Shown here piece after piece: positions 44,855 through 53,507 of a stretch of DNA of 62,927 nt (positions are counted from its first letter, which is position 1; the number at the start of each line of letters is the position of its first letter). This DNA comes from Burkholderiaceae bacterium (GTDB lineage: Bacteria; Pseudomonadota; Gammaproteobacteria; Burkholderiales; Burkholderiaceae_E): NCBI GenBank assembly GCA_021463505.1, contig JAJTYR010000019.1, positions 1 through 62,927 of the forward strand, read 5' to 3'. A program made the translations under genes and the position numbers. Below the pieces are notes generated by a model. It did no database searches and had not been told where the DNA came from. It saw only the letters and a list, made by a program, of their open reading frames with translations.

Positions 44855-46408
44855 ATGCCGATGCACGCATGGATCCATCATCACGCCCGGCGCAGCCCCG
44901 GGCGGCTGGCGATCCGCTTTCCCGGCCGCGACTTCAGCTACGCGGCACTCGCGCAGCTGGTGGACCGCTACGCAGCGGCGATGACCGCCGCGGGCGTCCG
45001 GCGCGGCAGCTGCGTCGCGTACCTGGGCCTGAACAGTCCCGAAGAGATCGCGCTGCTGTTCGCCTGCGCGCGGCTGGGTGCGATGTTGCTGCCGCTGAAC
45101 TGGCGGCTGGCTGCGCCCGAGCACCGGCAGATCCTCGCCGATTGCCCGCCGTCGCTGCTGTTCGTCGAGCCGCAGTTCGTCGAACACGCCGGGGCGCTGC
45201 GCGCGTCAGTGGGTCCCGATTCGGCGATCACCTGGGGCCAGGCCGCGCCGGGCTGGATCGATTGCGACGCGTTCCTGTCGCGCGGCGGCGAGCCGCCCGC
45301 CGCGCTGGCCGCCCGCGCGGGCGCGATGCGCGAAGGCGACGCCGATGCCGGCACCCCGCTGCTCGTCTGCTACACCTCGGGCTCCACCGGCAAGCCCAAG
45401 GGCGTCGTGCTCACGCAGGAGGCCATCGCCTGGAACGCGCTGAACAGCGCGGCGATGCACGAGTTCACCGAAGACGACCGTGTCCTCACGACGCTGCCGT
45501 TGTTTCACGTCGGAGGGCTGAACAACCAGACCACGCCGGCGCTGCGTGCCGGCTGCACCGTGGTGCTGCATCCGAAGTTCGACGTCGAGGCCACCTTCGA
45601 CGCGATCGGGCGCGAGCGCATCACGCTCACCGTGCTCGTGCCCGCGCAACTCGAGGCGATGATCGCGCATCCGCGCTGGAACGGCGCCGACTTCTCCAGC
45701 CTGCGGATGATCACCACCGGCTCGATGATCGTGCCCGAGCGCCTGATCCGCGCCGTGCACGCGCGAAGCGTGCCGCTGGTGCAGGTCTACGGGGCCACCG
45801 AAACCTGCCCGATCGCGGCCTGTCAGCAGGCGCAGGACGCATTCCGAAAGGTCGGGTCGGCCGGCCGGGCCGCGGCGCACTGCGAGCTGCGCATCGTCGG
45901 CGACGACGGCCGCGATGTCGCGCAGGGCGCCACCGGCGAGATCCTGGTGCGCGGCCCTAACCTGATGAGCGGCTACTGGAACGCGCCGCAGGCCACCGCG
46001 GCGGTGCTGACGGACGGCTGGTTCCACACCGGCGACATGGGGCACCTCGACGTGGAGGGCTTCCTGTACGTCGACGGACGGCGCAAGGAGATGATCATCT
46101 CGGGCGGCGAGAACATCTATCCGGCCGAGATCGAGAACGTGCTCACCGAGTCGCCCGACATCGCCGAGGCGTCGGTGGTCGGCTGGCCCGACCGCCGCTG
46201 GGGCGAGATCGCGGTCGCAGTCGTGGCCCCGTGTCCTGGTCGGCGCCTCGACGAGACCACGGTGCTCGGCCTGCTCGAAGGCCGAATCGCCCGCTTCAAG
46301 CATCCGAAGCGGGTGCTCTTCGTCGATGCGCTGCCCAGGACGGCGCTCGGCAAGGTCCGTCGCGAGGAAGTGCGGCGCCTGGTCGCCGGCACTCCCGCCA
46401 TCGGCTGA
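44855..46408 (+). CDS. AMP-dependent acyl-CoA ligase
   Basis: ATP-dependent CoA ligase activating a carboxylic acid for the operon pathway; the substrate is unknown. ANL motifs: CYTSGSTGKPKGVVLTQ, TLPLFHVGGLNNQ, YGATETCPIAA and DGRRKEMIISGGENIYPAE, with the catalytic lysine in PRTALGKVRREE. The 517 residues match short- and medium-chain ligases. GGGGAG lies upstream of ATG 44855. It clusters by motif with FadD3/MenE-like ligases rather than acetate ligases. Co-transcribed with the thiolase and HyuA-like genes. Confidence 0.9.
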   Translation: MPMHAWIHHHARRSPGRLAIRFPGRDFSYAALAQLVDRYAAAMTAAGVRRGSCVAYLGLNSPEEIALLFACARLGAMLLPLNWRLAAPEHRQILADCPPSLLFVEPQFVEHAGALRASVGPDSAITWGQAAPGWIDCDAFLSRGGEPPAALAARAGAMREGDADAGTPLLVCYTSGSTGKPKGVVLTQEAIAWNALNSAAMHEFTEDDRVLTTLPLFHVGGLNNQTTPALRAGCTVVLHPKFDVEATFDAIGRERITLTVLVPAQLEAMIAHPRWNGADFSSLRMITTGSMIVPERLIRAVHARSVPLVQVYGATETCPIAACQQAQDAFRKVGSAGRAAAHCELRIVGDDGRDVAQGATGEILVRGPNLMSGYWNAPQATAAVLTDGWFHTGDMGHLDVEGFLYVDGRRKEMIISGGENIYPAEIENVLTESPDIAEASVVGWPDRRWGEIAVAVVAPCPGRRLDETTVLGLLEGRIARFKHPKRVLFVDALPRTALGKVRREEVRRLVAGTPAIG

Positions 46409-46425
46409 CAAAGGAGGAATTCCCC

Positions 46426-48567
46426 ATGGCCCTCGAGATCGGCATCGACGTCGGCGGCACCTTCACCGACTTCGTCGTCACCCGCGACGGCGCCGAGCCG
46501 GCGATCTTCAAGTCGCTGTCGACGCCGGCCGACCCGTCGATCGCGGTGGTCAACGGGCTGGCGGACATCGCGGCGAGCATGAATCCGCCGATGACGCTCG
46601 AGGCCTTCGCCCCGACGATCGACTCGATCGTGCACGGCACCACGGTGACCACCAACGCCACGCTCACGCACACCGGCGCGAAGTGCGGCCTGCTCACGAC
46701 GCAGGGCGTGCGCGACGCGCTCGAGATGCGCCGCGGCATCCGCGAGGAGCAATACAACAACCGCTACGCGAACGTGAAGCCGCTGGTGCCGCGCTACCTG
46801 CGCGCCGGCGTCCGGGGGCGCCTCGACCGGGTGGGCGCCGAGAGCGCGCCGCTCGACGTCGATGGCGTGCGCGAGGCGATCGAGCTGTTCCGGCGAGAGA
46901 ACGTGCAGGCGGTGGCGATCTGCTTCATGAACTCGTTCGCCAACCCGGTGCACGAGCGCGCGGCCGCCGGGATCGTCCGGCGCGCGTTGCCCGACGCCTG
47001 GCTGTCGGTCTCCACCGACCTGCTGCCGTCGATCCGCTTCTACGAGCGGGTGAGCACCACGGTGCTCAACGCATACGTCGGCCCGAAGCTGAACCACTAT
47101 CTCGACCAGCTGGTCGGGCGCCTGAAGGGAATCGGCTTCGGCGGGCTGCTGCTGATCATGCAGTCCAACGGCGGCGTGATCTCGCCCCAGCTGGCACGCG
47201 AGAAGGCGGCGCTCACGCTGCTGTCGGGACCGGCCGGCGGTCCGGGCGCAGGCCTCTTTTACGCACGCGCGCACGGCTTCGACAAGTGCATCACCACCGA
47301 TATGGGCGGCACCAGCTTCGAGGCGTCGGTCTCGGTGGGCGCGCCGATGATCAAGAACGACGGCGAGATCGCGCGCCACAAACTCGCGCTGCCGATGCTC
47401 GACATCCACACGATCGGCGCGGGCGGCGGCTCGATCGGCTGGCTCGACGAAGGCGGGCTGCTGCGCATGGGCCCGCAGAGCGCCGGCGCCGACCCGGGCC
47501 CGGCCTGCTACGGAAAGGGCGGCACGCTGCCCACCACCACCGACGCCAACGTCGTGCTGGGCTATCTCGACCCGGCCTTCTTCGCCGGCGGCAGGATGAA
47601 GCTCGACGCGGCCGCCGCGCGGGCTGCGATCGACGAGCACGTCGCGCGGCCGATGGGGCTGTCGGTCGAGGAGGCCGCGGCCGGCATGTACCGGGTCGCC
47701 TGCAACAACATGGCGCAGGGCGTGCGCGAAGTCACGATCAAGCGCGGCTTCGATCCGCGCGAGTTCCCGATCGTGCCGGCCGGGGGCGCCGGCCCGATCC
47801 ACTCCTGCCTGATCTGCCACGAACTCGGGATCCCGCTTCAGGTCGTGCCTCGCGAATCCTCGGTGCTGTGCGCGTTCGGCATGCTGATGAGCGAACTGAA
47901 GCACGACTTCGTGCGCACCTTCGTCGCGCGCCTCGAATCGCTCGACTGGACGAAGCTCGTCGGCATCGTCGATGCGATGGCGCGCGACGGCGCGACGCAA
48001 CTGGCCGAGGAGCGCATCCCCGAGGCGCGTCGCCGCTACGAAGTCAGGTTCGACTGCCGCTATATCCGCCAGTACCACGAGGTGTCGTTCCTCGTGCCGC
48101 GCGCGCTGATCGACGCGCGCGACGCATCCGGCATCGCACGCGCCTTCCACGCCGAGCACAACCGGCTCTACGGCTACTCGCTCGAGCAGGAGAACACGCC
48201 GATCGAGATCATCAACGTGCGCGTGCAGGCGATCGGCGCGGTCGACATGCCGGCCTACCGCAAGGACGAATGGTCCGGCGACGACGCCTCGCACGCACTG
48301 AAGGGCCGCCGCAGCGTCTACCTTCCCGAGACACGCGCCTTCGCCGAGGTGCCGATCTACGACGGGCACCGGATGCGCTTCGGCAACCGGATCGACGGCC
48401 CTGCGATGATCGAGCAGGCCACCACCGCGATCTTCGTGAGCGCCTCGTACGACTGCGTGGTCGACGCGCTGGGCTCGTTCGCCGTCTACCGCAAGGGGCG
48501 CGAGGACCTCTGCCGCGCGGCCTTCGGCCCCTCGACGCAGGCCGAGCCGGCCACGGTCGCCGCCTGA
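46426..48567 (+). CDS. Hydantoinase/oxoprolinase family subunit A (HyuA-like)
   Basis: ATP-binding subunit of a two-component ATP-dependent amidohydrolase or carboxylase. The 713 residues have the actin-like ATPase motifs IGIDVGGTFTDFVV (5-18), HGTTVTTNATL, TTDMGGTSFEASVS, and the conserved IGAGGGSIGWLD and GADPGPACYGKGGTLPTTTD. Relatives include 5-oxoprolinase, N-methylhydantoinase, caprolactamase and acetone/acetophenone carboxylases. No third small subunit such as acetone carboxylase gamma is present. AAAGGAGG lies eight bases before ATG 46426. It forms a pair with the next gene, 21 bp downstream. Reaction type cannot be decided from sequence. Confidence 0.88.
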   Translation: MALEIGIDVGGTFTDFVVTRDGAEPAIFKSLSTPADPSIAVVNGLADIAASMNPPMTLEAFAPTIDSIVHGTTVTTNATLTHTGAKCGLLTTQGVRDALEMRRGIREEQYNNRYANVKPLVPRYLRAGVRGRLDRVGAESAPLDVDGVREAIELFRRENVQAVAICFMNSFANPVHERAAAGIVRRALPDAWLSVSTDLLPSIRFYERVSTTVLNAYVGPKLNHYLDQLVGRLKGIGFGGLLLIMQSNGGVISPQLAREKAALTLLSGPAGGPGAGLFYARAHGFDKCITTDMGGTSFEASVSVGAPMIKNDGEIARHKLALPMLDIHTIGAGGGSIGWLDEGGLLRMGPQSAGADPGPACYGKGGTLPTTTDANVVLGYLDPAFFAGGRMKLDAAAARAAIDEHVARPMGLSVEEAAAGMYRVACNNMAQGVREVTIKRGFDPREFPIVPAGGAGPIHSCLICHELGIPLQVVPRESSVLCAFGMLMSELKHDFVRTFVARLESLDWTKLVGIVDAMARDGATQLAEERIPEARRRYEVRFDCRYIRQYHEVSFLVPRALIDARDASGIARAFHAEHNRLYGYSLEQENTPIEIINVRVQAIGAVDMPAYRKDEWSGDDASHALKGRRSVYLPETRAFAEVPIYDGHRMRFGNRIDGPAMIEQATTAIFVSASYDCVVDALGSFAVYRKGREDLCRAAFGPSTQAEPATVAA

Positions 48568-48588
48568 ACCCGACACGGAGCCATTGCC

Positions 48589-50277
48589 ATGAGCACCGCC
48601 GAATCCCGGAAGGTCGACCCGATCCTGCTGTCGGTCTACGCGCGCACCTTCCGCTCGATCACCGACGAGATGAGCATCTCGATGGAGCAGACGACCCGGT
48701 CGCCGATCCTCTGCGAGGCCAAGGACTACGTCACCGGCCTGTACGACGGCGACGGCAACATGCTCGAACAGACCGAGAACCTGCCGATCCTCGCCTTCTC
48801 GCTGGCGCCGGTGTGCAAGTACATCAAGGAGTACTTCGGCGACGAGATCTACCCGGGCGACGTGATCTTCCACAACGACGTGTTCAGCCTCGGCAACCAG
48901 AACAACGACGTCGCGGTGTTCAAGCCGGTCTTCCTCGGTGACAAGCTGGTCGCCTGGACCGCGGTGAAGGGTCACCAGGCCGACATCGGCGGCAACGTCG
49001 CGGGCGGCTACAACCCGAACGCGGTCGAGGTATGGCAGGAGGCGCTGCGCATTCCGCCGGTGAAAGTGGTCGAGCGCGGCAAGCTGCGTCGCGACGTCTG
49101 GAACCTGATCTTCGCCAACGTGCGGCTCGACATCGTGCAGCACGACATGAAGGCCGAGATGGGCGCGTGCACGATCGGCGAGCGGCGCATGCTCGAGCTG
49201 CTGGCCAAGTACGGGGTCGAGAGCTACGAGGCGCACAAGCAGGCACTGTTCGACGCCACGCGCCGCATGATGGAGGCCGAGATCGCGAAGATCCCGAACG
49301 GCCGCTATTCGGGCGAAGGCTACGTCTACTACGACGGCCGGCACGAGGGATCGAAGTTCACGATCCGCGTCGACATCGAAGTCGAAGACCGCAGGATCCG
49401 CTTCGACTACTCGCGCACCGACGCGCAGACCAACGGCTTCGTCAACGGCACCTTCACCTCGAGCGCGTCGGCCACGATCCTCACGCTGCTGCAGATGGTG
49501 AACCCCGACATCCCGCACAACGAGGGGATGGTGCAGCCGATCGAGATCGTGATCCCGGAAGGCACGATCCTGAACGCCGCCTACCCGAAGGCCACCACCT
49601 TCGGCAACCACCTGTGCCCGCCCAACGCCGACGCGATCCAGCGCGCGCTCGCGCCGGTGCTGCCCGACCGCGTCACCGCCGGCTGGAACAACCTGCTCGC
49701 CTCGCTGACCACCGGCATCGATCCGCGCACCGGGGAGAAATACGTCGACATCGGCTTCATGGGCCTGAAGGGCGGCTCGGGCGCGATGCTCGGCGCAGAC
49801 GGCTACGACCACATCGGCATGATCGACGCCTCCGGCGGCGTGCTCGACCAGGACTACGAAATGTTCGAGCAGCAGACGCCGCACACGCTGGTGCGCCACG
49901 AACTGCTCACCGACTCGGCCGGAGCGGGCCAGTGGCGCGGCGGGCTGGGCGTGGAGACGATCTTCGAGATCGGCTCGGACGACACGCAGCTGGTCACCTT
50001 CGGCGACGGCGACTTCGAGCCCGCCTTCGGCCTGTTCGGCGGCCGCGACGCGGGGCTGAACTTCATCCGCCTGCACTACCCGGACGGGCGCACCGTGGTG
50101 CCGAGAAACAAGGACCTGATCACCGGCGTTCCGAAAGGCACGGTCTACCACCAGGTGGCCAGCGGCGGCGGCGGCTACGGCGACCCGAAGAAGCGCGACC
50201 GCAAGGTGCTCGCCGAGGAGGTGCGCAACGGCGTGATCTCGGCCGGGGCGGCCCGCGAGCTGTACGGGCTGGACTGA
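48589..50277 (+). CDS. Hydantoinase/oxoprolinase family subunit B (HyuB-like)
   Basis: Catalytic partner of the HyuA-like protein; 562 residues. Family segments: VFHNDVFSLGNQNNDVAVF, AVKGHQADIGGNVAGGYNP, GACTIGERRMLELLAKYG, YVYYDGRHEGSKFTI and the C-terminal RGGLGVETIFEIGS and VASGGGGYGDPKKRD. In most HyuB proteins the first segment reads close to NDPYxGGTHxxD; here GGTH becomes LGNQ, so a metal-site or substrate residue may differ. ATG 48589 starts 21 bp after HyuA. The acyl-CoA dehydrogenase gene follows by 12 bp. Confidence 0.88.
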   Translation: MSTAESRKVDPILLSVYARTFRSITDEMSISMEQTTRSPILCEAKDYVTGLYDGDGNMLEQTENLPILAFSLAPVCKYIKEYFGDEIYPGDVIFHNDVFSLGNQNNDVAVFKPVFLGDKLVAWTAVKGHQADIGGNVAGGYNPNAVEVWQEALRIPPVKVVERGKLRRDVWNLIFANVRLDIVQHDMKAEMGACTIGERRMLELLAKYGVESYEAHKQALFDATRRMMEAEIAKIPNGRYSGEGYVYYDGRHEGSKFTIRVDIEVEDRRIRFDYSRTDAQTNGFVNGTFTSSASATILTLLQMVNPDIPHNEGMVQPIEIVIPEGTILNAAYPKATTFGNHLCPPNADAIQRALAPVLPDRVTAGWNNLLASLTTGIDPRTGEKYVDIGFMGLKGGSGAMLGADGYDHIGMIDASGGVLDQDYEMFEQQTPHTLVRHELLTDSAGAGQWRGGLGVETIFEIGSDDTQLVTFGDGDFEPAFGLFGGRDAGLNFIRLHYPDGRTVVPRNKDLITGVPKGTVYHQVASGGGGYGDPKKRDRKVLAEEVRNGVISAGAARELYGLD

Positions 50278-50289
50278 GGAGTTGCGTCG

Positions 50290-51423
50290 ATGGACTTCGA
50301 ACCGAGCGTCGAGCAGAAGGCGGTGCGCGACGCGTTCGCGCGCTTCGCCGACCAGCGGATCGCCCCGCAGGCCGCGGCGCTGGACGAAGCGCGCGCATTC
50401 CCGCGCGCGCTGTTCGGCGAACTGGCGGCGCTCGGCCTGTTCGGGATGCGCTATCCGGAGGAGGTCGGCGGCAGCGGCATGGCGCTCACCGAGTTCTGCC
50501 TGGCGCTCGAGGAAATCGCGCGCGGCTCGATGTCGCTGGCCGGCGCCGCGGCGATGCAGTCGCTGATGGGCACCAAGTTCCTGCACATGCTGGGTAACGC
50601 CGACATCGTCGAGCGGCTGTTCAAGCCGGCGCTCGCCGGCGAGAAAATCGGCGCGATCTGCATGACCGAGCCCGACGCGGGCTCCGACCTCGGCTCGATC
50701 GCCACCGTCGCGAAGAAGGTCGACGGCGGCTACCTGCTCGACGGGCAGAAGACCTGGATCACCTCGGCGCCGGTGGCCGACTTCTTCACCGTCTTCGCGC
50801 GCGCAGGCGAGGAGAAGAAACTCACGATCTTCCTTGTCGAGAAGCATTTCGCGGGCATCACGGTCGGGCGCGAGATCCACAAGATGGGAGTCTGGGCGCT
50901 GCCGACCTCGGAAGTCGCGTTCTCGGGCTGCTTCGTTCCCGACAGCCACCGGCTGTCGAAGGAAGAAGGCGACGGCGAGGCCCACCTGCGCAAGACGCTG
51001 GCCGAGATCCGCATCATCACGGGTGCGATGGCGCTGGGCGTGGCGCGTGCCGCGCTGGCCGAGGCGGTGCGCTACGCGGGCGAGCGCAAGCAGTTCGGCA
51101 AGCCGATCGACCGCTTCCAGGCGATCCAGATGAAGCTCGCCGGGATGGCCACGGGGCTGGAAGCCGCGACGCACCTGGTGCGCTACGCCGCCTGGCTGCG
51201 CGACTCCGGGCGCCCGCATCACAAGGAAGCGGCGATGTGCAAGCTCTTCGCCACCGAGACCGCCGCCGGCATCTGCGACCAGGCCGCGCGCGTGCTGGCC
51301 TCGTACGGCTACGCGATGGAATACCCGGTGCAGCGCTACCTGCGCGACGTGCGCTTCACGCTGATCGGCGGGGGCACCAGCGAAATCCTGAAACTGATCA
51401 TCGCCAAGGAGGTCACCTCATGA
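50290..51423 (+). CDS. Acyl-CoA dehydrogenase, isovaleryl-type active site
   Basis: FAD enzyme introducing a 2,3-double bond into an acyl-CoA and passing electrons to ETF. The 377 residues have the flavin/substrate motifs CMTEPDAGSDLGSIAT and GQKTWITSAP, and the C-terminal RDVRFTLIGGGTSEI. The canonical base Glu of short/medium-chain enzymes (YEGTS) is Gly (G361). E239 in LAEIRIITGA sits where isovaleryl-CoA and long-chain dehydrogenases place their base. This arrangement suggests a branched or bulky acyl group. ATGA overlap (51420-51423) with the B12 subunit gene. Confidence 0.9.
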   Translation: MDFEPSVEQKAVRDAFARFADQRIAPQAAALDEARAFPRALFGELAALGLFGMRYPEEVGGSGMALTEFCLALEEIARGSMSLAGAAAMQSLMGTKFLHMLGNADIVERLFKPALAGEKIGAICMTEPDAGSDLGSIATVAKKVDGGYLLDGQKTWITSAPVADFFTVFARAGEEKKLTIFLVEKHFAGITVGREIHKMGVWALPTSEVAFSGCFVPDSHRLSKEEGDGEAHLRKTLAEIRIITGAMALGVARAALAEAVRYAGERKQFGKPIDRFQAIQMKLAGMATGLEAATHLVRYAAWLRDSGRPHHKEAAMCKLFATETAAGICDQAARVLASYGYAMEYPVQRYLRDVRFTLIGGGTSEILKLIIAKEVTS

Positions 51424-51848
51424 GCGTCGTTGCAGGCCTCGCGCCACGACATCCGCAGCAGCGCCGGATCAAGGTCCTGCTCGCCAAGCCCGGCCTCGAC
51501 GGCCACGACCAGGGGGCGAAGGTGGTCGCGCGCGCGATGATGGATGCCGGCTTCGAAGTCATCTACACCGGGCTGCGGCAAACGCCCGAGGCGGTCGCAC
51601 GCATGTCGCTGGAGGAGGACGTCGACGTGATCGCGCTCTCGAGCCTGGCGGGTTCGCACCTGCCGTTCTGCCGCAAGCTGAGGACGCTCCTCGAAGCCAA
51701 CGGGCTCACCGACAAGCTCTGGCTGATCGGCGGCAACCTGCCTGCGCAGGACCACGACGAACTGCGCTCGCTGGGCTTTCGCGGCGTGTTTCCCACCGGC
51801 TCGAAGCTCGATGCGATCGTCGACTGCATCCGTGCGGAGGTGAAATGA
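51420..51848 (+). CDS. Cobalamin-binding small subunit of an acyl-CoA mutase
   Basis: A 142-residue Rossmann-like B12 domain. The cobalamin-ligand motif DxHxxG is in AKPGLDGHDQGAKV, so the cofactor binds base-off/His-on. The dimethylbenzimidazole pocket residues are in ALSSLAGSHLPF and WLIGGNLPAQD. It corresponds to the C-terminal domain of single-chain methylmalonyl-CoA mutase and to HcmB of 2-hydroxyisobutyryl-CoA mutase. It is translationally coupled at both ends: ATGA with the dehydrogenase and ATGA (51845-51848) with the large subunit. Confidence 0.93.
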   Translation: MSVVAGLAPRHPQQRRIKVLLAKPGLDGHDQGAKVVARAMMDAGFEVIYTGLRQTPEAVARMSLEEDVDVIALSSLAGSHLPFCRKLRTLLEANGLTDKLWLIGGNLPAQDHDELRSLGFRGVFPTGSKLDAIVDCIRAEVK

Positions 51849-53458
51849 ACGACCGCCTGCCTCCCGAACTGCGGCCGGTGCTCAACGAATCCGGCATCGA
51901 GGTCCAGCCGCTGTACACCGCCGCCGACGTCGACGAAAGCGGCGGGCTGGCGATGCTGGGCGCGCCCGGCGAGTACCCGTTCACCCGCGGCATCCACCGG
52001 CTGATGTACCGCAAGCAGCCGTGGACGATGCGCCAATACGCGGGCTTCGGCAACCCGGCCGAAACCAACCAGCGCTTCAAGTACCTGATCGCCAACGGCC
52101 AGACCGGGCTGAACGTCGCCTTCGACCTGCCCACGCAGATCGGGCTGGATTCCGACGACCCGCTCGCCGAGGGCGAGATCGGTCGCGTGGGCATGTCGGT
52201 GGACACGCTGCGCGACTTCGAGGTCGCCTTCGACGGCATCGACCTGGCCAGGATCACCGTGTCGCTCACGATCAACGGCGCAGCGGCGATCCTGATCGCG
52301 ATGTACCTGGCGATGGCCGAGAAGCGCGGCTACGACGTCAGGCAGTTGCGCGGCACGGCGCAGAACGACATCCTCAAGGAGTTCATCGGGCGCGGCACCT
52401 GGATCTTCCCGGTGGAGCCGTCGATCCGGCTGGTGGGCGACACGATCGAGTATTGCGCCGAGCACGCACCGAAGTACAGCCCGGTGTCGGTGTGCGGCTA
52501 CCACATCCGCGAGTCGGGCGCGACGCCCGCGCAGGAGATGGCCTACGCGTTCTGCATCGCGCGCGCCTACGCCGACGAGGTGATCCGGCGCGGCCTGCAC
52601 GTCGACGAGTTCGCGGGCCGGCTGTCGTACAACTTCAACATCTTCGGAAACCTCTTCGAGCAGGTCTGCAAGTTCCGCGCGGGGCGCAGCCTGTGGGCGA
52701 AGATCATGAAGGAGCAGTACAAGGCCGGGAAGCCCGGATCGATGTGGCTGCGGATGATCGCCGGCGGCGGCGGCGGCGGCCTCACTTTCGAGCAGCCCGA
52801 GATGAACATCGTGCGCGGCGCCTACTACGCGCTGATCAGCGCGCTGTCGGGCGCGCAGACGATGGCGCTGTGCTCGTACGACGAGGCCTACACGATCCCC
52901 ACCGAGTACTCGGCGCGCATTTCGCTGCGCACGATGCAGATCCTGATCGAGGAGATGGGGTTGACCGAGACGGTCGACCCGCTGGGCGGCTCGTACTACG
53001 TCGAGACGATGACCAACCGGATGCGCCAGAAAATGGAAGAGATCATCGCCGAGACCGATGCGCAGGGCGGCATCGTGCGGCTGGTCTCCGAGGGGATCAT
53101 CCAGGCGAAAGTGTCGGCTCAGGCCTACCAGATGCAGCGCGACATCGAGTCGGGCAAGTTCCCGAAAGTCGGCGTGAACCGCTATCGCAACGAGAAGGAA
53201 GACGAGCATCCGGTGGAATTCCACCCGTACAAGGAGGAAGACGCCCGGGTGCAGATCGGAGGCCTGAACCGGGTGCGAGCCGAGCGCGACCAGGCAGCCG
53301 TCGCGCGCGCGCTCGACCGCGTCGCGCGCGACGCGCAAGCCGGCGCCAACCTGATGCCGGCGATCGTCGAAGCGGTGAAGGCCTACGCGAGCGTGGGAGA
53401 GATCACCAGGAAGATGGTCGAGGTGTTCGGTCGCTACCGCGAACCGATAAGATTCTGA
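51845..53458 (+). CDS. Acyl-CoA mutase large subunit, divergent active site
   Basis: TIM-barrel subunit (537 residues) of an adenosylcobalamin-dependent acyl-CoA mutase. Alignment by eye with P. shermanii methylmalonyl-CoA mutase keeps Y89 (here Y65 in MRQYAGFG), Q197 (Q173), R207 (R183 in FIGRGTW), Y243-H244 (Y219-H220), R283/S285 (R259/S261) and E370 (E347). The conserved HSQTSGWSLT loop is replaced by IAGGGGGGLT at 305-314, so H328 becomes Ile and Q330 Gly, and N366 becomes C343. Arg at 207 favours a carboxylated acyl group; isobutyryl- and 2-hydroxyisobutyryl-CoA mutases have Gln there. No MeaB-type chaperone gene is in the window. Precise substrate unknown. Confidence 0.88.
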   Translation: MNDRLPPELRPVLNESGIEVQPLYTAADVDESGGLAMLGAPGEYPFTRGIHRLMYRKQPWTMRQYAGFGNPAETNQRFKYLIANGQTGLNVAFDLPTQIGLDSDDPLAEGEIGRVGMSVDTLRDFEVAFDGIDLARITVSLTINGAAAILIAMYLAMAEKRGYDVRQLRGTAQNDILKEFIGRGTWIFPVEPSIRLVGDTIEYCAEHAPKYSPVSVCGYHIRESGATPAQEMAYAFCIARAYADEVIRRGLHVDEFAGRLSYNFNIFGNLFEQVCKFRAGRSLWAKIMKEQYKAGKPGSMWLRMIAGGGGGGLTFEQPEMNIVRGAYYALISALSGAQTMALCSYDEAYTIPTEYSARISLRTMQILIEEMGLTETVDPLGGSYYVETMTNRMRQKMEEIIAETDAQGGIVRLVSEGIIQAKVSAQAYQMQRDIESGKFPKVGVNRYRNEKEDEHPVEFHPYKEEDARVQIGGLNRVRAERDQAAVARALDRVARDAQAGANLMPAIVEAVKAYASVGEITRKMVEVFGRYREPIRF

Positions 53459-53507
53459 AAGACATGAAACATTGCGACTTGAACCATTTCGCAGTCGGGA
53501 GCGATTC

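Noticed and set aside
46117-51222. A 1701-codon open frame on the minus strand, antisense to the ligase, HyuAB and dehydrogenase genes
   Set aside because: It is low-complexity (His, Arg, Asp, Val-rich), resembles no family, and lies opposite five well-supported genes; long antisense frames are expected in GC-rich coding DNA.
51300-51900. Cobalamin riboswitch controlling the mutase genes
   Set aside because: The mutase genes overlap their upstream neighbours, leaving no room for a leader; none seen at the operon start either.
51845-53458. Assignment of the mutase as 2-hydroxyisobutyryl-CoA mutase because of its two-subunit layout
   Set aside because: That enzyme has Ile instead of Tyr89 and Gln instead of Arg207; this protein keeps Tyr and Arg, and its glycine loop matches neither type.
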